64,000 nt of DNA from Amorphoplanes friuliensis DSM 7358 (GCF_000494755.1 NC_022657.1:321501-385500); one strand, 5' to 3'; shown: positions 1-8,070, counted from the first letter of the stretch. Translations and numbers: made by a program. The notes: a model not told the origin generated them from the letters alone.

Positions 1-1
1 C

Positions 2-580
2 GGCGGCCGGGCGCGGAGTCCCGCGACGCTCATCCTGGCCGGGGTGGCGGTGTCCGCCTTTCTGGCCGCCGCGCAGACCTACCTCATGCAGCAAAATGTG
101 GAATCGCTGCGTGAGGTGTATTCCTGGCTGCTCGGCCGGCTCGCCACCGCGGGCTGGCATGACGTGCTGCTCCTGCTGCCCTACGCGGCGGTGACCGGTG
201 CGATCGTGCTCTCGCAGCGCCGCGAGCTTGACGTGCTGACCGTGGGGGACGAGGAGGCGACGAGTCTCGGGCTGCACCCTCAGCGCAGCCGTTACCTGCT
301 GATCGTCGCGGCTTCGCTGGGGACTGCGGCGGCCGTGTCGGTCTCGGGGCTGATCGGGTTTGTCGGCATCATCGTGCCGCACACGTTGCGGCTGCTGGCG
401 GGGCCGAGCTACCGGTCGATCCTGCCGCTGTCGGTGCTGTTCGGCGGGGCGTTCCTGGCGTTGACGGATCTGTTCGCGCGGACGGTGGCGAGTCCGGCGG
501 AGATTCCGATCGGTGTGGTGACGGCGTTTTTCGGAGCGCCGTTCTTTGCGATCGTGCTGCGGAAGAGCCGGGTCTCGTGA
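2..580 (+). CDS. FecCD-family ABC importer permease (5' truncated)
   Basis: Membrane permease subunit of a BtuC/FecCD-type importer for iron-siderophore, heme or cobalamin. The frame is open to the left edge, so the N-terminus is missing and only about 190 C-terminal residues remain. Visible are several hydrophobic helices and the family's SGLIGFVGIIVPH segment, which forms the coupling loop to the ATPase, followed by a PAEIPIGVVTAFFGAPFF ending typical of FecCD. The stop overlaps the GTG of the ATPase gene by 4 bp, so the two are translationally coupled. The substrate cannot be told from the sequence; a binding protein is presumably encoded to the left. Confidence 0.93.
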   Translation, partial: GGRARSPATLILAGVAVSAFLAAAQTYLMQQNVESLREVYSWLLGRLATAGWHDVLLLLPYAAVTGAIVLSQRRELDVLTVGDEEATSLGLHPQRSRYLLIVAASLGTAAAVSVSGLIGFVGIIVPHTLRLLAGPSYRSILPLSVLFGGAFLALTDLFARTVASPAEIPIGVVTAFFGAPFFAIVLRKSRVS

Positions 581-1341
581 TCCGCGTCCGTGGTCTGCGG
601 GTCGAACTCGGTGGCTCGGTGATCGTCGACGGTGTTGACCTCGACGTCGCCGAGGGTGAGTGGGTCACGATCATCGGGCCGAACGGTGCGGGCAAATCCA
701 CCGCGCTGCGGGCCATCGGTGGGCTGCTGCGCTTCAGCGGCGAGATCAGCCTGGGCGGCACCACGATCAACCAGCTTTCCCGCCGCGAACGTGCCCGCAC
801 GGTTGCGACCGTAGCCCAGACGCCGGTGGTGCCGGTCGGGATGCTGGTGCTCGACTATGTGCTGCTCGGGCGTACGCCCTACATCCCGGCGCTGGGCCGG
901 GAGTCCGCCTCCGACCTGGCCGCGGTCGACGAGGTGCTGGCCGCGCTGGACCTGACAGGCATGCAGTCGCGGCGTCTCGACACGCTGTCCGGTGGCGAAC
1001 GGCAGCGGGTCTTCCTCGCCCGGGCGCTGGCCCAGGGCGCGCGGACCTTGCTCCTCGACGAGCCGACCAGCGCACTGGACATCGGCCATCAGCAGGAGGT
1101 GCTCGAACTGGTCGACCGGCTGCGCGGCGAGCGAGGGCTGACCGTCCTGGCCACGATGCACGACCTGTCGATCGCGGGCGAATACGCCGACCGCATGGTC
1201 CTGCTCGCCGGTGGCCGGGTCGTGGCGGCCGGCACCGCCCGCGAAGTGCTGACCGAAGAACTCCTGGCCAAGCACTACCGCGTACGCGTCAAAGTCATCG
1301 ACGGCGAGCAAGGCCCCCTCGTCGTACCGGTGAGGCGCTGA
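577..1341 (+). CDS. ABC importer ATP-binding protein (FecE/BtuD-like)
   Basis: ATPase of the importer whose permease lies immediately upstream. The 254-residue protein carries Walker A GPNGAGKST, Q-loop region, signature LSGGERQRV, Walker B LLLDEPTSALD and switch histidine in TMHDLS, in the order and spacing of FecE/FhuC/HmuV proteins. The GTG start lies inside the permease stop (GTGA overlap). It energises uptake of an iron chelate, heme or corrinoid; the exact ligand is unknown. It is the last gene of the operon, followed by a repeat-containing intergenic stretch and a convergent gene. Confidence 0.93.
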   Translation: MIRVRGLRVELGGSVIVDGVDLDVAEGEWVTIIGPNGAGKSTALRAIGGLLRFSGEISLGGTTINQLSRRERARTVATVAQTPVVPVGMLVLDYVLLGRTPYIPALGRESASDLAAVDEVLAALDLTGMQSRRLDTLSGGERQRVFLARALAQGARTLLLDEPTSALDIGHQQEVLELVDRLRGERGLTVLATMHDLSIAGEYADRMVLLAGGRVVAAGTAREVLTEELLAKHYRVRVKVIDGEQGPLVVPVRR

Positions 1342-1420
1342 CAGCATTTGCGCCAGGAGGCCTCGACGGCGGCGCCGGGCGGTGGCCGACACCCTGCGTC
1401 TGCAGGCCGCGGTGCTGTGG

Positions 1421-1580
1421 CCCGGGTCGTGCAGGCCGCCGGCCTGGTGAGCGTGAGTGCCTCGGGTCGTGCAAGCCGCCAGAGCTAGCGGGGTGGGTGG
1501 CTCGGGTCGTGCAAGCCGCCGGCGCTAGCGGGGTGGGTGGCTCGGATCGTGCAAACTGCCAGCGCTAGCGCGCGTAAGTG
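1421..1580. repeat. Four tandem 40-bp repeats
   Basis: Four head-to-tail 40-bp units start at 1421, 1461, 1501 and 1541. Each begins with C(C/T)CGG(G/A)TCGTGCA. Units 2 and 3 are almost identical and share GCTAGCGGGGTGGGTGG; units 1 and 4 are more diverged. They fill most of the 294-bp gap between the convergent ABC ATPase and VOC genes. The rest of the gap (1342-1420 and 1581-1635) shows no gene and no clear terminator. Confidence 0.93.
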
Positions 1581-1635
1581 GCTTGGGCCGGCTGGTCGGC
1601 AACGCCGGCGAGTCTGCGTTGCTCGGGGCTGGGCT

Positions 1636-2406
1636 TTAGGTGTTTCGGGTGGTTTGGAGGATGGAGAAGGTGCCGCCCTGGGGGTCGTCCAGGACTGCGT
1701 AGCGGCCGATCGGCAAGCTTGTCGGTGAGCGCAGCACCCGCCCCCCGAGCGACTGCGCATAAACCGCAGACTCGTCGCAATCCGCCACCGCGAAGTAGAT
1801 CATCCAATGTGGCGGCAGGTCGTCGGGCCACTGCTCGCTGTCCATCGACTGCATGCCGGCGATCTGCTGGCCGTTCTGTTCCCACACGATGTACGACATG
1901 CCTTCGCCCATGGAGCGTTCGCGGGCGACCCAGCCGAAGACCTCGCCGTAGAAGGCGGCGGAGCCTTCCACGTCGCGGGTGGTCAGTTCGTTCCAGGTCA
2001 GGGCGCCCGGGGCGTCGAAGACGTCGGCGCCGTGCATCGTGCCGGACTGCCAGACGCTGAAGGGTGCGCCGGCCTGGTCGAGGAAGGCGGCCATGCGGCC
2101 CTGGTACATGACGTCGAACGGTGCCACCAGGACTTTGCCGCCGGCGGCTTCGACGCGGGCGGCGATCACGTCCGCGTCGTCGGTTGCGATGTAGGTGCTC
2201 CAGGCCGTCGGCTGGCCCTCGCCGTAGAGAGGGCCGGCGCCCGCCGCGGCCCGCCCGTCGAGGCGGAACGTGGTGTAACCGCCGTATTCCTCGCCGGACA
2301 CCTCGGCCTCCCAGCCGAACAGTTCCGTGTAGAAGCGGATCGCGTCCCCCAGGTCGGCGGTTCCCAGATCCACCCAGTTCGGTACACCGGGTGTTGGTGG
2401 GGTCAT
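1636..2406 (-). CDS. Two-domain VOC (glyoxalase/bleomycin-resistance fold) protein
   Basis: A 256-residue protein with two vicinal-oxygen-chelate modules. The first starts at PNWVDLGTADLGDAIRFY and the second at LTWNELTTRDVEGSAAFY; both show the FY-x-x-(L/V)FGW pattern. Such tandem VOC proteins in actinobacteria include hydrolases and uncharacterised detoxification proteins, and no substrate can be assigned. The ATG at 2406 is chosen because GAGGAG lies 7 nt upstream; a longer frame to 2436 lacks such a site. It is the last gene downstream of the minus-strand ABC-2 permease gene, 82 bp away, so it may be read through from that operon. Confidence 0.82.
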   Translation of the reverse strand: MTPPTPGVPNWVDLGTADLGDAIRFYTELFGWEAEVSGEEYGGYTTFRLDGRAAAGAGPLYGEGQPTAWSTYIATDDADVIAARVEAAGGKVLVAPFDVMYQGRMAAFLDQAGAPFSVWQSGTMHGADVFDAPGALTWNELTTRDVEGSAAFYGEVFGWVARERSMGEGMSYIVWEQNGQQIAGMQSMDSEQWPDDLPPHWMIYFAVADCDESAVYAQSLGGRVLRSPTSLPIGRYAVLDDPQGGTFSILQTTRNT

Positions 2407-2488
2407 GACCTGCTCCTCGGGGCCTGCGGCAGACAACGCGTGAATCGTTACACCGCGATGCGAGGTACGGGGCCGCTCAGTCGGAAGT

Positions 2489-3229
2489 TCAACTGAACCG
2501 CCGACCCTCGTCGCGTCGATAGGCCCATGCAGCCACCCCAGCGAATGCGACAGTCCATGCGACCAAGGCGGCTGTCGATGCGAGGTCGAAGGGAAAGTCG
2601 CCCACTGCCGCCCACATCAGCCTGGCCGCGCCGCCCGTCGGCAGGTACGGCGCGATGGTCTCGACGAAGCCCGGGGCACTGCCCGGTGCGGTCATCAGCC
2701 CGCCACCGAAGGCCAGCGGGAAGAACAGCACCTGCGCCACCACGATGGCTGCCTTGGCGGGCAGCGAGTAGCCGATGGCCAGGCCCATCAGGGTGAACGG
2801 CACCGAGATCACGATGACCGCACCGACCGCGGCCAGGAACCCGCCGAGGGTGATCGTCGCCTCGGTCGCGACGGCCGCGATCACCACGACCGGGAGCAGC
2901 GACGCGGTCATCAGGATCAGGCCGGCCATGATGCGGCCCAGGAAGCGCGGCCCGGCGCCCACGGCGAGGGTCCGCGCATACGGGTCCCAGGGCTGGGCAC
3001 GGTCCTCGGCGACTCCGATGCCGTACTGGAAGAGGTTGCTGGTCATCACCACGAAAGTGATCATCGAGGCGGTCGCATAGGTGGCGTAAACGGGATCACT
3101 GCCGACGAACGGCACCACGAAGAAGATCATCGAGAACGCTGGGAAGAACGCGCTGCCGATGAGTGCCATCGGGATGCGCACGGTCTCGAGCAGCTGGAAA
3201 CGGGCATGGGTCAGGGCGAGGGATGCCAT
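2489..3229 (-). CDS. ABC-2 type transporter permease
   Basis: A 246-residue integral membrane protein with about six hydrophobic segments, for example the stretches around MALIGSAFFPAFSMIFFVV, LILMTASLLPVVVIAAVAT and AAIVVAQVLFFPLAFGGGLM. This is the layout of ABC-2 exporter permeases that pair with the ATPase encoded upstream at 3490-4356. The ATG at 3229 is preceded by GGAGGTCCTC, a strong ribosome site. The longer open frame to 3859 runs antisense through repeats and is not coding. The exported substrate is unknown. Confidence 0.88.
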   Translation of the reverse strand: MASLALTHARFQLLETVRIPMALIGSAFFPAFSMIFFVVPFVGSDPVYATYATASMITFVVMTSNLFQYGIGVAEDRAQPWDPYARTLAVGAGPRFLGRIMAGLILMTASLLPVVVIAAVATEATITLGGFLAAVGAVIVISVPFTLMGLAIGYSLPAKAAIVVAQVLFFPLAFGGGLMTAPGSAPGFVETIAPYLPTGGAARLMWAAVGDFPFDLASTAALVAWTVAFAGVAAWAYRRDEGRRFS

Positions 3230-3300
3230 GAGGACCTCCGGTTTCGGAGTGCGTGGGTCAGGCAGGACTGTGGCAGGAAAACGGTCCGCGGCTGATCGGC

Positions 3301-3340
3301 CTGTGGATAACTCGGGCTCGACAAATCGGACTGTGGACAA
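3301..3340 (-). promoter_or_regulatory. Pair of consensus DnaA boxes
   Basis: On the minus strand the sequence reads TTGTCCACAG (3331-3340) and TTATCCACAG (3301-3310): same orientation, starts 30 bp apart. TTATCCACA and TTGTCCACA are the classical DnaA-box forms, the latter preferred in high-GC actinobacteria. They lie in the gap between the ABC ATPase and permease genes. No dnaA, dnaN or AT-rich unwinding region is nearby, so this is unlikely to be oriC. DnaA titration or local regulation is inference. Confidence 0.6.
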
Positions 3341-3386
3341 CCGCTCAGGACCGGCGGCCGGTGGAAGGCTGAGCCGCGAAAGGGCA

Positions 3387-3503
3387 GGGTGAGCAAGCCA
3401 TGATGGGAAAGTCAGGCTGCGGTCAGGGTGAGCAAGCCATGATGGGAAAGTCAGGCTGCGGTCAGGGTGAGCAAGCCATGATGGGAAAGTCAGGCTGCGG
3501 TCA
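3387..3503. repeat. Three perfect 39-bp tandem repeats over an ATPase stop codon
   Basis: Three identical 39-bp units begin at 3387, 3426 and 3465, and a partial GGGTGAG follows to 3510. Each contains, on the minus strand, the last codons of the ABC ATPase (Leu-Thr-Ala-Ala-stop). The ATPase stop at 3490-3492 lies in the third plus-strand unit, so the gene end has been copied twice downstream. The length is a multiple of three and the copies are identical, which suggests recent expansion. The rest of the 260-bp gap holds the two DnaA boxes. Confidence 0.95.
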
Positions 3504-4356
3504 GGGTGAGGAAGGCTTCTTCCAGCGACGTCGGCCGGACCTCGAGGTCCCGGAACGCCACGTTGTGGGTGACCAGGTCGCGGACCAGCCGGTCGGCATC
3601 CGCGGTCAGGAGGTGCAGGCGGTCGCCGTCCTGCTCGGTGCTGACCACACCCGGAAGGTCGGGGAGGGGTACGCCCGAGGTGAGGCTCACCCGGCGGATG
3701 GCGACGAGGCCGCGCACCGCGGAGACGGTGTCGTCCGCGAGCACCCGGCCGCCCCCGATGACTACGACCCGCCGGGCGAGGGCTTCGATTTCTTCGAGGT
3801 AGTGGCTGGTCAGCACCACGGTGCCGCCGTCGGCGTGGAATTCGCGGATGCCCTGCCACAGGGCGTGCCGGGCTTCCACGTCGAGACCCGTGGTGGGCTC
3901 GTCCAGGAAGACGATGCGCGGGCGGCCGACAAAGGCCAGCGCGACCGCGACCCGCCGCTTCTGGCCGCCGGACAGGCCACCGGTCTGGCGCTTGGCCAGG
4001 TCGGACAGTCCGAACTTCGCGAGCAGCTCGTCCTTGCTGAGCGGGTCGGGATAGTGCGCGCGGACGAAGTCGACGACCTCGCCGACACGCAGCGCGCCGG
4101 GCAGGCCGGTCTCCTGCGGTGTCACGCCGAGGAAGCGGCGCGTGGAGGGATCACGCGGGTCACCGCCGCACAGCTCGACCTTGCCGGAGCTGGGACGGCG
4201 TACGCCGGTGAGAAGGTTGACCAGGGTGCTCTTGCCGGCGCCGTTCGGGCCGAGGAGGCCGACGAGCTCGCCGGTGTCGACGTCGAGGTTGAGCTGGTCG
4301 ACGGCCGTCACGTCGCCGTAGCGGCGGGTGGCGTCGATGGCGCGGGCGAGAATCAC
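3490..4356 (-). CDS. ABC exporter ATP-binding protein
   Basis: A 288-residue ABC-2-type ATPase with Walker A GPNGAGKST, signature LSGGQKRRV, Walker B IVFLDEPTTGLD and a switch region VVLTSHYLEE. The C-terminal tail with PTSLEEAFL is typical of DrrA/CcmA-like exporters. The GTG at 4356 has AGGAGGAGT just upstream and overlaps the regulator's TGA by 4 bp. It pairs with the permease at 2489-3229, although a 260-bp repeat-bearing gap separates them. The function is export of an unidentified compound or lipid. Confidence 0.9.
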   Translation of the reverse strand: MILARAIDATRRYGDVTAVDQLNLDVDTGELVGLLGPNGAGKSTLVNLLTGVRRPSSGKVELCGGDPRDPSTRRFLGVTPQETGLPGALRVGEVVDFVRAHYPDPLSKDELLAKFGLSDLAKRQTGGLSGGQKRRVAVALAFVGRPRIVFLDEPTTGLDVEARHALWQGIREFHADGGTVVLTSHYLEEIEALARRVVVIGGGRVLADDTVSAVRGLVAIRRVSLTSGVPLPDLPGVVSTEQDGDRLHLLTADADRLVRDLVTHNVAFRDLEVRPTSLEEAFLTLTAA

Positions 4357-4709
4357 GACTCCTCCTGGAGGTTGGTGCCGCCGGCGAGCAGGGCGCGCAG
4401 CGCGGCGGTGTAGTCCTCGAATGCCAGCCGGCCGCGCCGGGTGAGCCGGACGAGGGTGGCCGGCGTCCGTCCCTGATGGGTCTTGGTGACCTCGACGTAA
4501 CCGGCGTCCTCGAGCTTGCGCAGGTGCACGGAGAGGTTGCCCGCGGTCATCTGCAGGATGTCCTGCAGCCGGGGGAAGGCGATCCGGTCGGCCTCGCGCA
4601 GGGTGGAGAGGGCCGACACGACACGCAGCCGGGCCTGGGCGTGGATCACCGGGTCGAGCTCGGGGATGCCGCCGCCGTCCTCGATCGGCGGGCGGGTGCC
4701 GTCGGTCAT
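4353..4709 (-). CDS. Winged-helix transcriptional regulator (HTH_27/MarR-like)
   Basis: A 118-residue protein with one winged-helix domain: RLRVVSALSTL, then LQDILQMTAGNLSVHLRKLEDAGYV as the recognition helix region, then a wing VEVTKTHQGRTPATLVRLT. This matches the small HTH_27 class often found with ABC-2 exporters and a membrane protein. ATG 4709 overlaps the upstream stop (ATGA) and its own stop overlaps the ATPase start (GTGA), so three genes are coupled. It probably represses its own operon through the AAAGAACTTT palindromes at 5344-5376; that link is inference. Confidence 0.88.
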   Translation of the reverse strand: MTDGTRPPIEDGGGIPELDPVIHAQARLRVVSALSTLREADRIAFPRLQDILQMTAGNLSVHLRKLEDAGYVEVTKTHQGRTPATLVRLTRRGRLAFEDYTAALRALLAGGTNLQEES

Positions 4710-5341
4710 CGCTGCAGTCGCAGCCAGGAGAGGAGGCCGGCGAGGAGCATCCCGCCACCACCGAGGACCGAGACGATCAACGCGTGCCAGCCGGGCCCGA
4801 TGATCACGCCGACGACGTTCACGAAGCTGATGGAGGCACCGAGGATGAACAGGCTGCGGTCGTTCCAGACGGCGCCGCCGGCCATGTGCAGGGCGCCGGT
4901 GAGGGCGACCATCGCACCCGCCCAGAGCAGGTTGGCCTCGGGCTCGGGCAGCAGGTTGCTGACCTTGCTGAACAGCACGGCCATGCCGATGAAGGCGACG
5001 GACCAGGTGATGCCGTACATGGCGCCCTGGCGGGAGGAAGGGCCGCTGACCTGGCGGCCGGCCCGGGCGCCGACCACGCCGGTGACGATGCCGGCCAGGG
5101 TGATCAGGCCGAGCAGGACCGTCAGCGGGACGAAGGAGGGCATGTCCACGAAGATCCGGCCGTCGGGACCGAAGCGCAGGAAGAAGACGCCGAAACCGAT
5201 CAGCCAGGCGACACCCCACGGCCACAGCAGCAGTCGCGGGTCGGGGGTGAGCCGGCGCTCGGTCAGGGCGCGCTGAGACTCGATGAGCCGCAGTGACTCA
5301 GCGGGGTCGGTCGGTGGGAGTTCGTCATCCTCGTGGTCCAT
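4706..5341 (-). CDS. Membrane protein with about six helices, operon leader
   Basis: A 211-residue protein of unknown function. An acidic N-terminus (MDHEDDELPPTDPAESLRL) is followed by hydrophobic segments near LLLWPWGVAWLIGFGVFFL, VPLTVLLGLITLAGIVTGVV, ITWSVAFIGMAVLF, LLWAGAMVALTGALHMAGG and two more. It is first in a coupled operon with the regulator and an ABC exporter, a common arrangement for putative sensor or accessory membrane proteins. ATG 5341 is chosen over ATG 5383, which would begin inside the operator region. Neither has a clear Shine-Dalgarno sequence, so the mRNA may be nearly leaderless. Confidence 0.78.
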   Translation of the reverse strand: MDHEDDELPPTDPAESLRLIESQRALTERRLTPDPRLLLWPWGVAWLIGFGVFFLRFGPDGRIFVDMPSFVPLTVLLGLITLAGIVTGVVGARAGRQVSGPSSRQGAMYGITWSVAFIGMAVLFSKVSNLLPEPEANLLWAGAMVALTGALHMAGGAVWNDRSLFILGASISFVNVVGVIIGPGWHALIVSVLGGGGMLLAGLLSWLRLQR

Positions 5342-5343
5342 GC

Positions 5344-5376
5344 AAAGAACTTTACCACGCAAAGCTAAAGAACTTT
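5344..5376. promoter_or_regulatory. Paired palindromic operators AAAGAACTTT
   Basis: Two identical AAAGAACTTT boxes (AAAG-NN-CTTT inverted repeats) lie at 5344-5353 and 5367-5376, centres 23 bp apart, about two helical turns. They are in the 74-bp divergent gap between the minus-strand exporter operon and the GNAT gene. The AT-rich block contrasts with the surrounding GC-rich sequence. It is a likely binding site for the operon's winged-helix regulator. Confidence 0.7.
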
Positions 5377-5415
5377 GTGCCATAAAGTTGAAGGACGCTG
5401 TCTAGGCTCAGGGCC

Positions 5416-5838
5416 GTGAATGATCTGGTGCTGCGAGCTGCCGATTCCCGCGAGCTGGCGGCTGTGCTGACGTTCTGGGCGACCGCCGCGGAGAACGCGA
5501 GCCGGCCGCCGGACAGCCTGGCGGCCGTTGCTGCGCTGCATCTGCGGGACGCGGACGCCCTGATCCTGGCCGTCGAGGAGGACCGGATCATCGGCACGAT
5601 CATCGCGGGCTGGGACGGCTGGCGGTGCCACCTCTACCGCTTGGCCGTGCACCCGGAACGTCGCCGTGCGGGCATCGGGGGCGCGCTGATCGCCGCCGCC
5701 GAGGAACGCGCCCGTGCCCTCGGCGGCACCCGCATGGACGCGATGGTCCTCGACGACAACGACCAGGCCCACGCCATCTGGGCGGCGAACGGGTACCACC
5801 GCCAGGAGGACTGGTCCCGCTGGGTCAAGCCCCTCTGA
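5416..5838 (+). CDS. GNAT-family N-acetyltransferase
   Basis: A 140-residue single-domain acetyltransferase. The acetyl-CoA motif A is visible as LYRLAVHPERRRAGIGGALI (R/Q-x-x-G-x-G/A pyrophosphate loop), followed by AEERARALGGTRMDAMVLDDN and a C-terminal A-x-x-IWAANGYHRQ segment typical of the fold. The GTG at 5416 sits close to the predicted divergent promoter. It ends by overlapping the convergent helR gene by 14 bp. The acceptor substrate is unknown. Confidence 0.88.
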   Translation: MNDLVLRAADSRELAAVLTFWATAAENASRPPDSLAAVAALHLRDADALILAVEEDRIIGTIIAGWDGWRCHLYRLAVHPERRRAGIGGALIAAAEERARALGGTRMDAMVLDDNDQAHAIWAANGYHRQEDWSRWVKPL

Positions 5839-7891
5839 GTGCAGCCGTCCCTGGGGGCGAGACCGGGACAGGGCCGAGTGGTCCGGGCAGCGGCGCGGAG
5901 TGCACCACCGAAAGCCCGGACACTGCACGGGTCAGGACCACGTAGAGCCGGTGCAGGCCGCGGGGCTCGGCGGCGACGATCTCGGCCGGCTCGACGACAA
6001 CAACATGGTCGTACTCGAGGCCCTTGACGATCGTGGCCGGCACGACCGTGACGCGCGCCTCGGAGTCGACGTCGTCGGGGGTCGCGGCCTCCAGGCCCGC
6101 CGTCGCGAGGTGGGCACGCACCCGGTCCACCGCGGTGTCCGCCGCGATGACAGCGACCGACCCCTCGTGCTCCAGCGCCGTGGTCACCTCGACCAGCATG
6201 GCCGCATCCACTTCGGACGGCGTCGGCACGGCGACGATCGCGAGGTCACCGTCGCGGCGCAGGGAGACCGCCTCGGGTACGTCGACACCGAGAGCGGGCA
6301 GCAGCTTGTTCGCCAGCTCGACCACCACGGCGGGCACGCGGAAGCCGATGGTCAGCGGGACGATGGCCGCGTCAGGTTTGCCCAGGTGGCGGAGGGTGTC
6401 GCGCCAGTCGGCGGCGGCCCAGGGGGCGGTGCCCTGGGCGAGGTCGCCGAGCAGGGTGATGGAACCGTGTTCGCTGCGCCGGGCGATCGCCCGGGCCTGC
6501 ATCGGGGACAGGTCCTGGGCCTCGTCGACGACCACGTGGCCGAAGCTGGTCTCGCGTTCGAGCAGGCCGGCGGCCTCGTCGAGGAGCACCAGGTCGGCGG
6601 GGCTGAACTTCGCGGCCTTCACCGTGCGGGGCGCCTTGGGCCAGAGCAGGACGGCCTGTTCGTCGGCGGTGAGGATGCCGTCGGCGGCCGCTGACAGGAC
6701 GTCGGGTTCGGAGAGCAGGCCGACGACCAGGGCCTCCGGGGTCACGGCGGGCCACGAGGTCTCGAGGAAGTCGCGTACCTGAGGGATCTTGCTCATGCGG
6801 CGCAGCCAGCCCTCGCCGGGGGAGTTGCCCGTGCGGTATTCGGACTGCCGCTGCAGCAGGCCGACCACGCGGGCGCGGACCCGCTCGCGGCCCACGGTGT
6901 AGGGCAGGTCCTCGCGGCGGGCCTCGTCGACGATGCGGCGCAGCGGTTCCGGGTCGATCCGCCACCGGTACGAGCCGTCCGACACCATGATTGGCTCGAC
7001 CGGCTTGCCGAGGCGTCCCCACAGGGCCCGGCGGAGCACCTCGGCCATGCGCGGGTCGTGCTTGAGCAGCGTCGCCGCCTCGGTGTCGCGGCCGCGTACG
7101 GGCGCCCGGGCGATCAGGTCGTCAACCGTCGCCTGTTGCACCTCGACCTCGCCGAGGGCCGGCAGCACCGCCGAGATGTACGAGAGAAACGCGGTGTTCG
7201 GCCCGACGATCAGCACCCCGGACCGGCGCAGACGCTCGCGGTGCAGGTAGAGCAGGTACGCGGCGCGGTGCAGCCCGACCGCCGTCTTACCGGTGCCGGG
7301 CGCCCCCTGGACGCAGATGGAGTCCTCCAGCTCGGCGCGGACCAGCTCGTCCTGCTCGGGCTGGATGGTCGCGACGATGTCGCGCATCGGGCCGACGCGA
7401 GGGCGTTCGATCTCGGCCGTCAGGATTCTGCTCTTGGTGCCGAGCTCTTCGCCGCGGTCCAGGTGCTCGTCCTCGAAGCTGGTCAGCTCGCCTTTGACAA
7501 AACCGAACCGGCGCCGGGTGGCGACGCCCTGCGGGTCGCGGACGCTGGCGCGGTAGAAGGACTGGGAGAGCGGTGCGCGCCAGTCCAGCACCATCGGCTC
7601 GCCGGCGTCGTCGGTGACGTGCCGCCGCCCGATGTGGTATTTCGCCTCGTCGATGTCGAGCTTGCCGAAGAAGAGTGGTGTGGTCGGGTCGTCGGCCAGT
7701 TCGGCGACGCGGCGCGACAGGGTGCGGCCCAGGGCTTCGGCGCCGTACGGGTCGCCGGCCACATCGGCGCCGACGGCGAAGAGGGACTCAGCGCGGCCCC
7801 GCATGCGGCCGAGGGCGGCGCGGGACTCGATCAGGTGGGTGCGTTCGTCGTGCAGCTCGTCGTCGAGGTCGGGTTGGGCAGGCAGCGTCAT
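5825..7891 (-). CDS. helR: HelR/HelD-like RNA polymerase-associated ATPase
   Basis: A 688-residue UvrD/Rep-like superfamily-1 ATPase of the HelD family. The N-terminus carries a charged helical arm (LHDERTHLIESRAALGRM), then a family segment GKLDIDEAKYHIGRRHV and DWRAPLSQSFYRA, Walker A GAPGTGKTA near residue 200, Walker B VVVDEAQDLSP near 455, and C-terminal VKGLEYDHVVVVEP and RLYVVLTRA helicase motifs. HelR proteins of actinobacteria dissociate stalled or rifamycin-bound RNA polymerase. The assignment to HelR rather than HelD is by overall resemblance. The start has AAAGG about 9 nt upstream. Confidence 0.82.
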   Translation of the reverse strand: MTLPAQPDLDDELHDERTHLIESRAALGRMRGRAESLFAVGADVAGDPYGAEALGRTLSRRVAELADDPTTPLFFGKLDIDEAKYHIGRRHVTDDAGEPMVLDWRAPLSQSFYRASVRDPQGVATRRRFGFVKGELTSFEDEHLDRGEELGTKSRILTAEIERPRVGPMRDIVATIQPEQDELVRAELEDSICVQGAPGTGKTAVGLHRAAYLLYLHRERLRRSGVLIVGPNTAFLSYISAVLPALGEVEVQQATVDDLIARAPVRGRDTEAATLLKHDPRMAEVLRRALWGRLGKPVEPIMVSDGSYRWRIDPEPLRRIVDEARREDLPYTVGRERVRARVVGLLQRQSEYRTGNSPGEGWLRRMSKIPQVRDFLETSWPAVTPEALVVGLLSEPDVLSAAADGILTADEQAVLLWPKAPRTVKAAKFSPADLVLLDEAAGLLERETSFGHVVVDEAQDLSPMQARAIARRSEHGSITLLGDLAQGTAPWAAADWRDTLRHLGKPDAAIVPLTIGFRVPAVVVELANKLLPALGVDVPEAVSLRRDGDLAIVAVPTPSEVDAAMLVEVTTALEHEGSVAVIAADTAVDRVRAHLATAGLEAATPDDVDSEARVTVVPATIVKGLEYDHVVVVEPAEIVAAEPRGLHRLYVVLTRAVSGLSVVHSAPLPGPLGPVPVSPPGTAALRGA

Positions 7892-8070
7892 CCGAAGAAC
7901 CTTTCGGCGTCGGTGGTTTTTGTTCGGCTGACCTGGGCCGCCCGGCGTCCCCTCTGCGGAAGAGGTGTCGGCTGTGCCCGATGGGATGCGCGCGGTCCCC
8001 GCGGGCGAGCGTTCGATGCTACGCGGCTGCCCCTGACGACGCGACGTAATAAGACCGGGATCATGGGTGC

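Noticed and set aside
409..1392. Long minus-strand open frame opposite the ABC importer genes
   Set aside because: It is antisense to a well-supported ABC ATPase and shows no domain; high GC makes such frames common.
3230..3386. Chromosomal origin of replication
   Set aside because: Only two DnaA boxes, no AT-rich unwinding region, and no dnaA/dnaN/rpmH neighbours.
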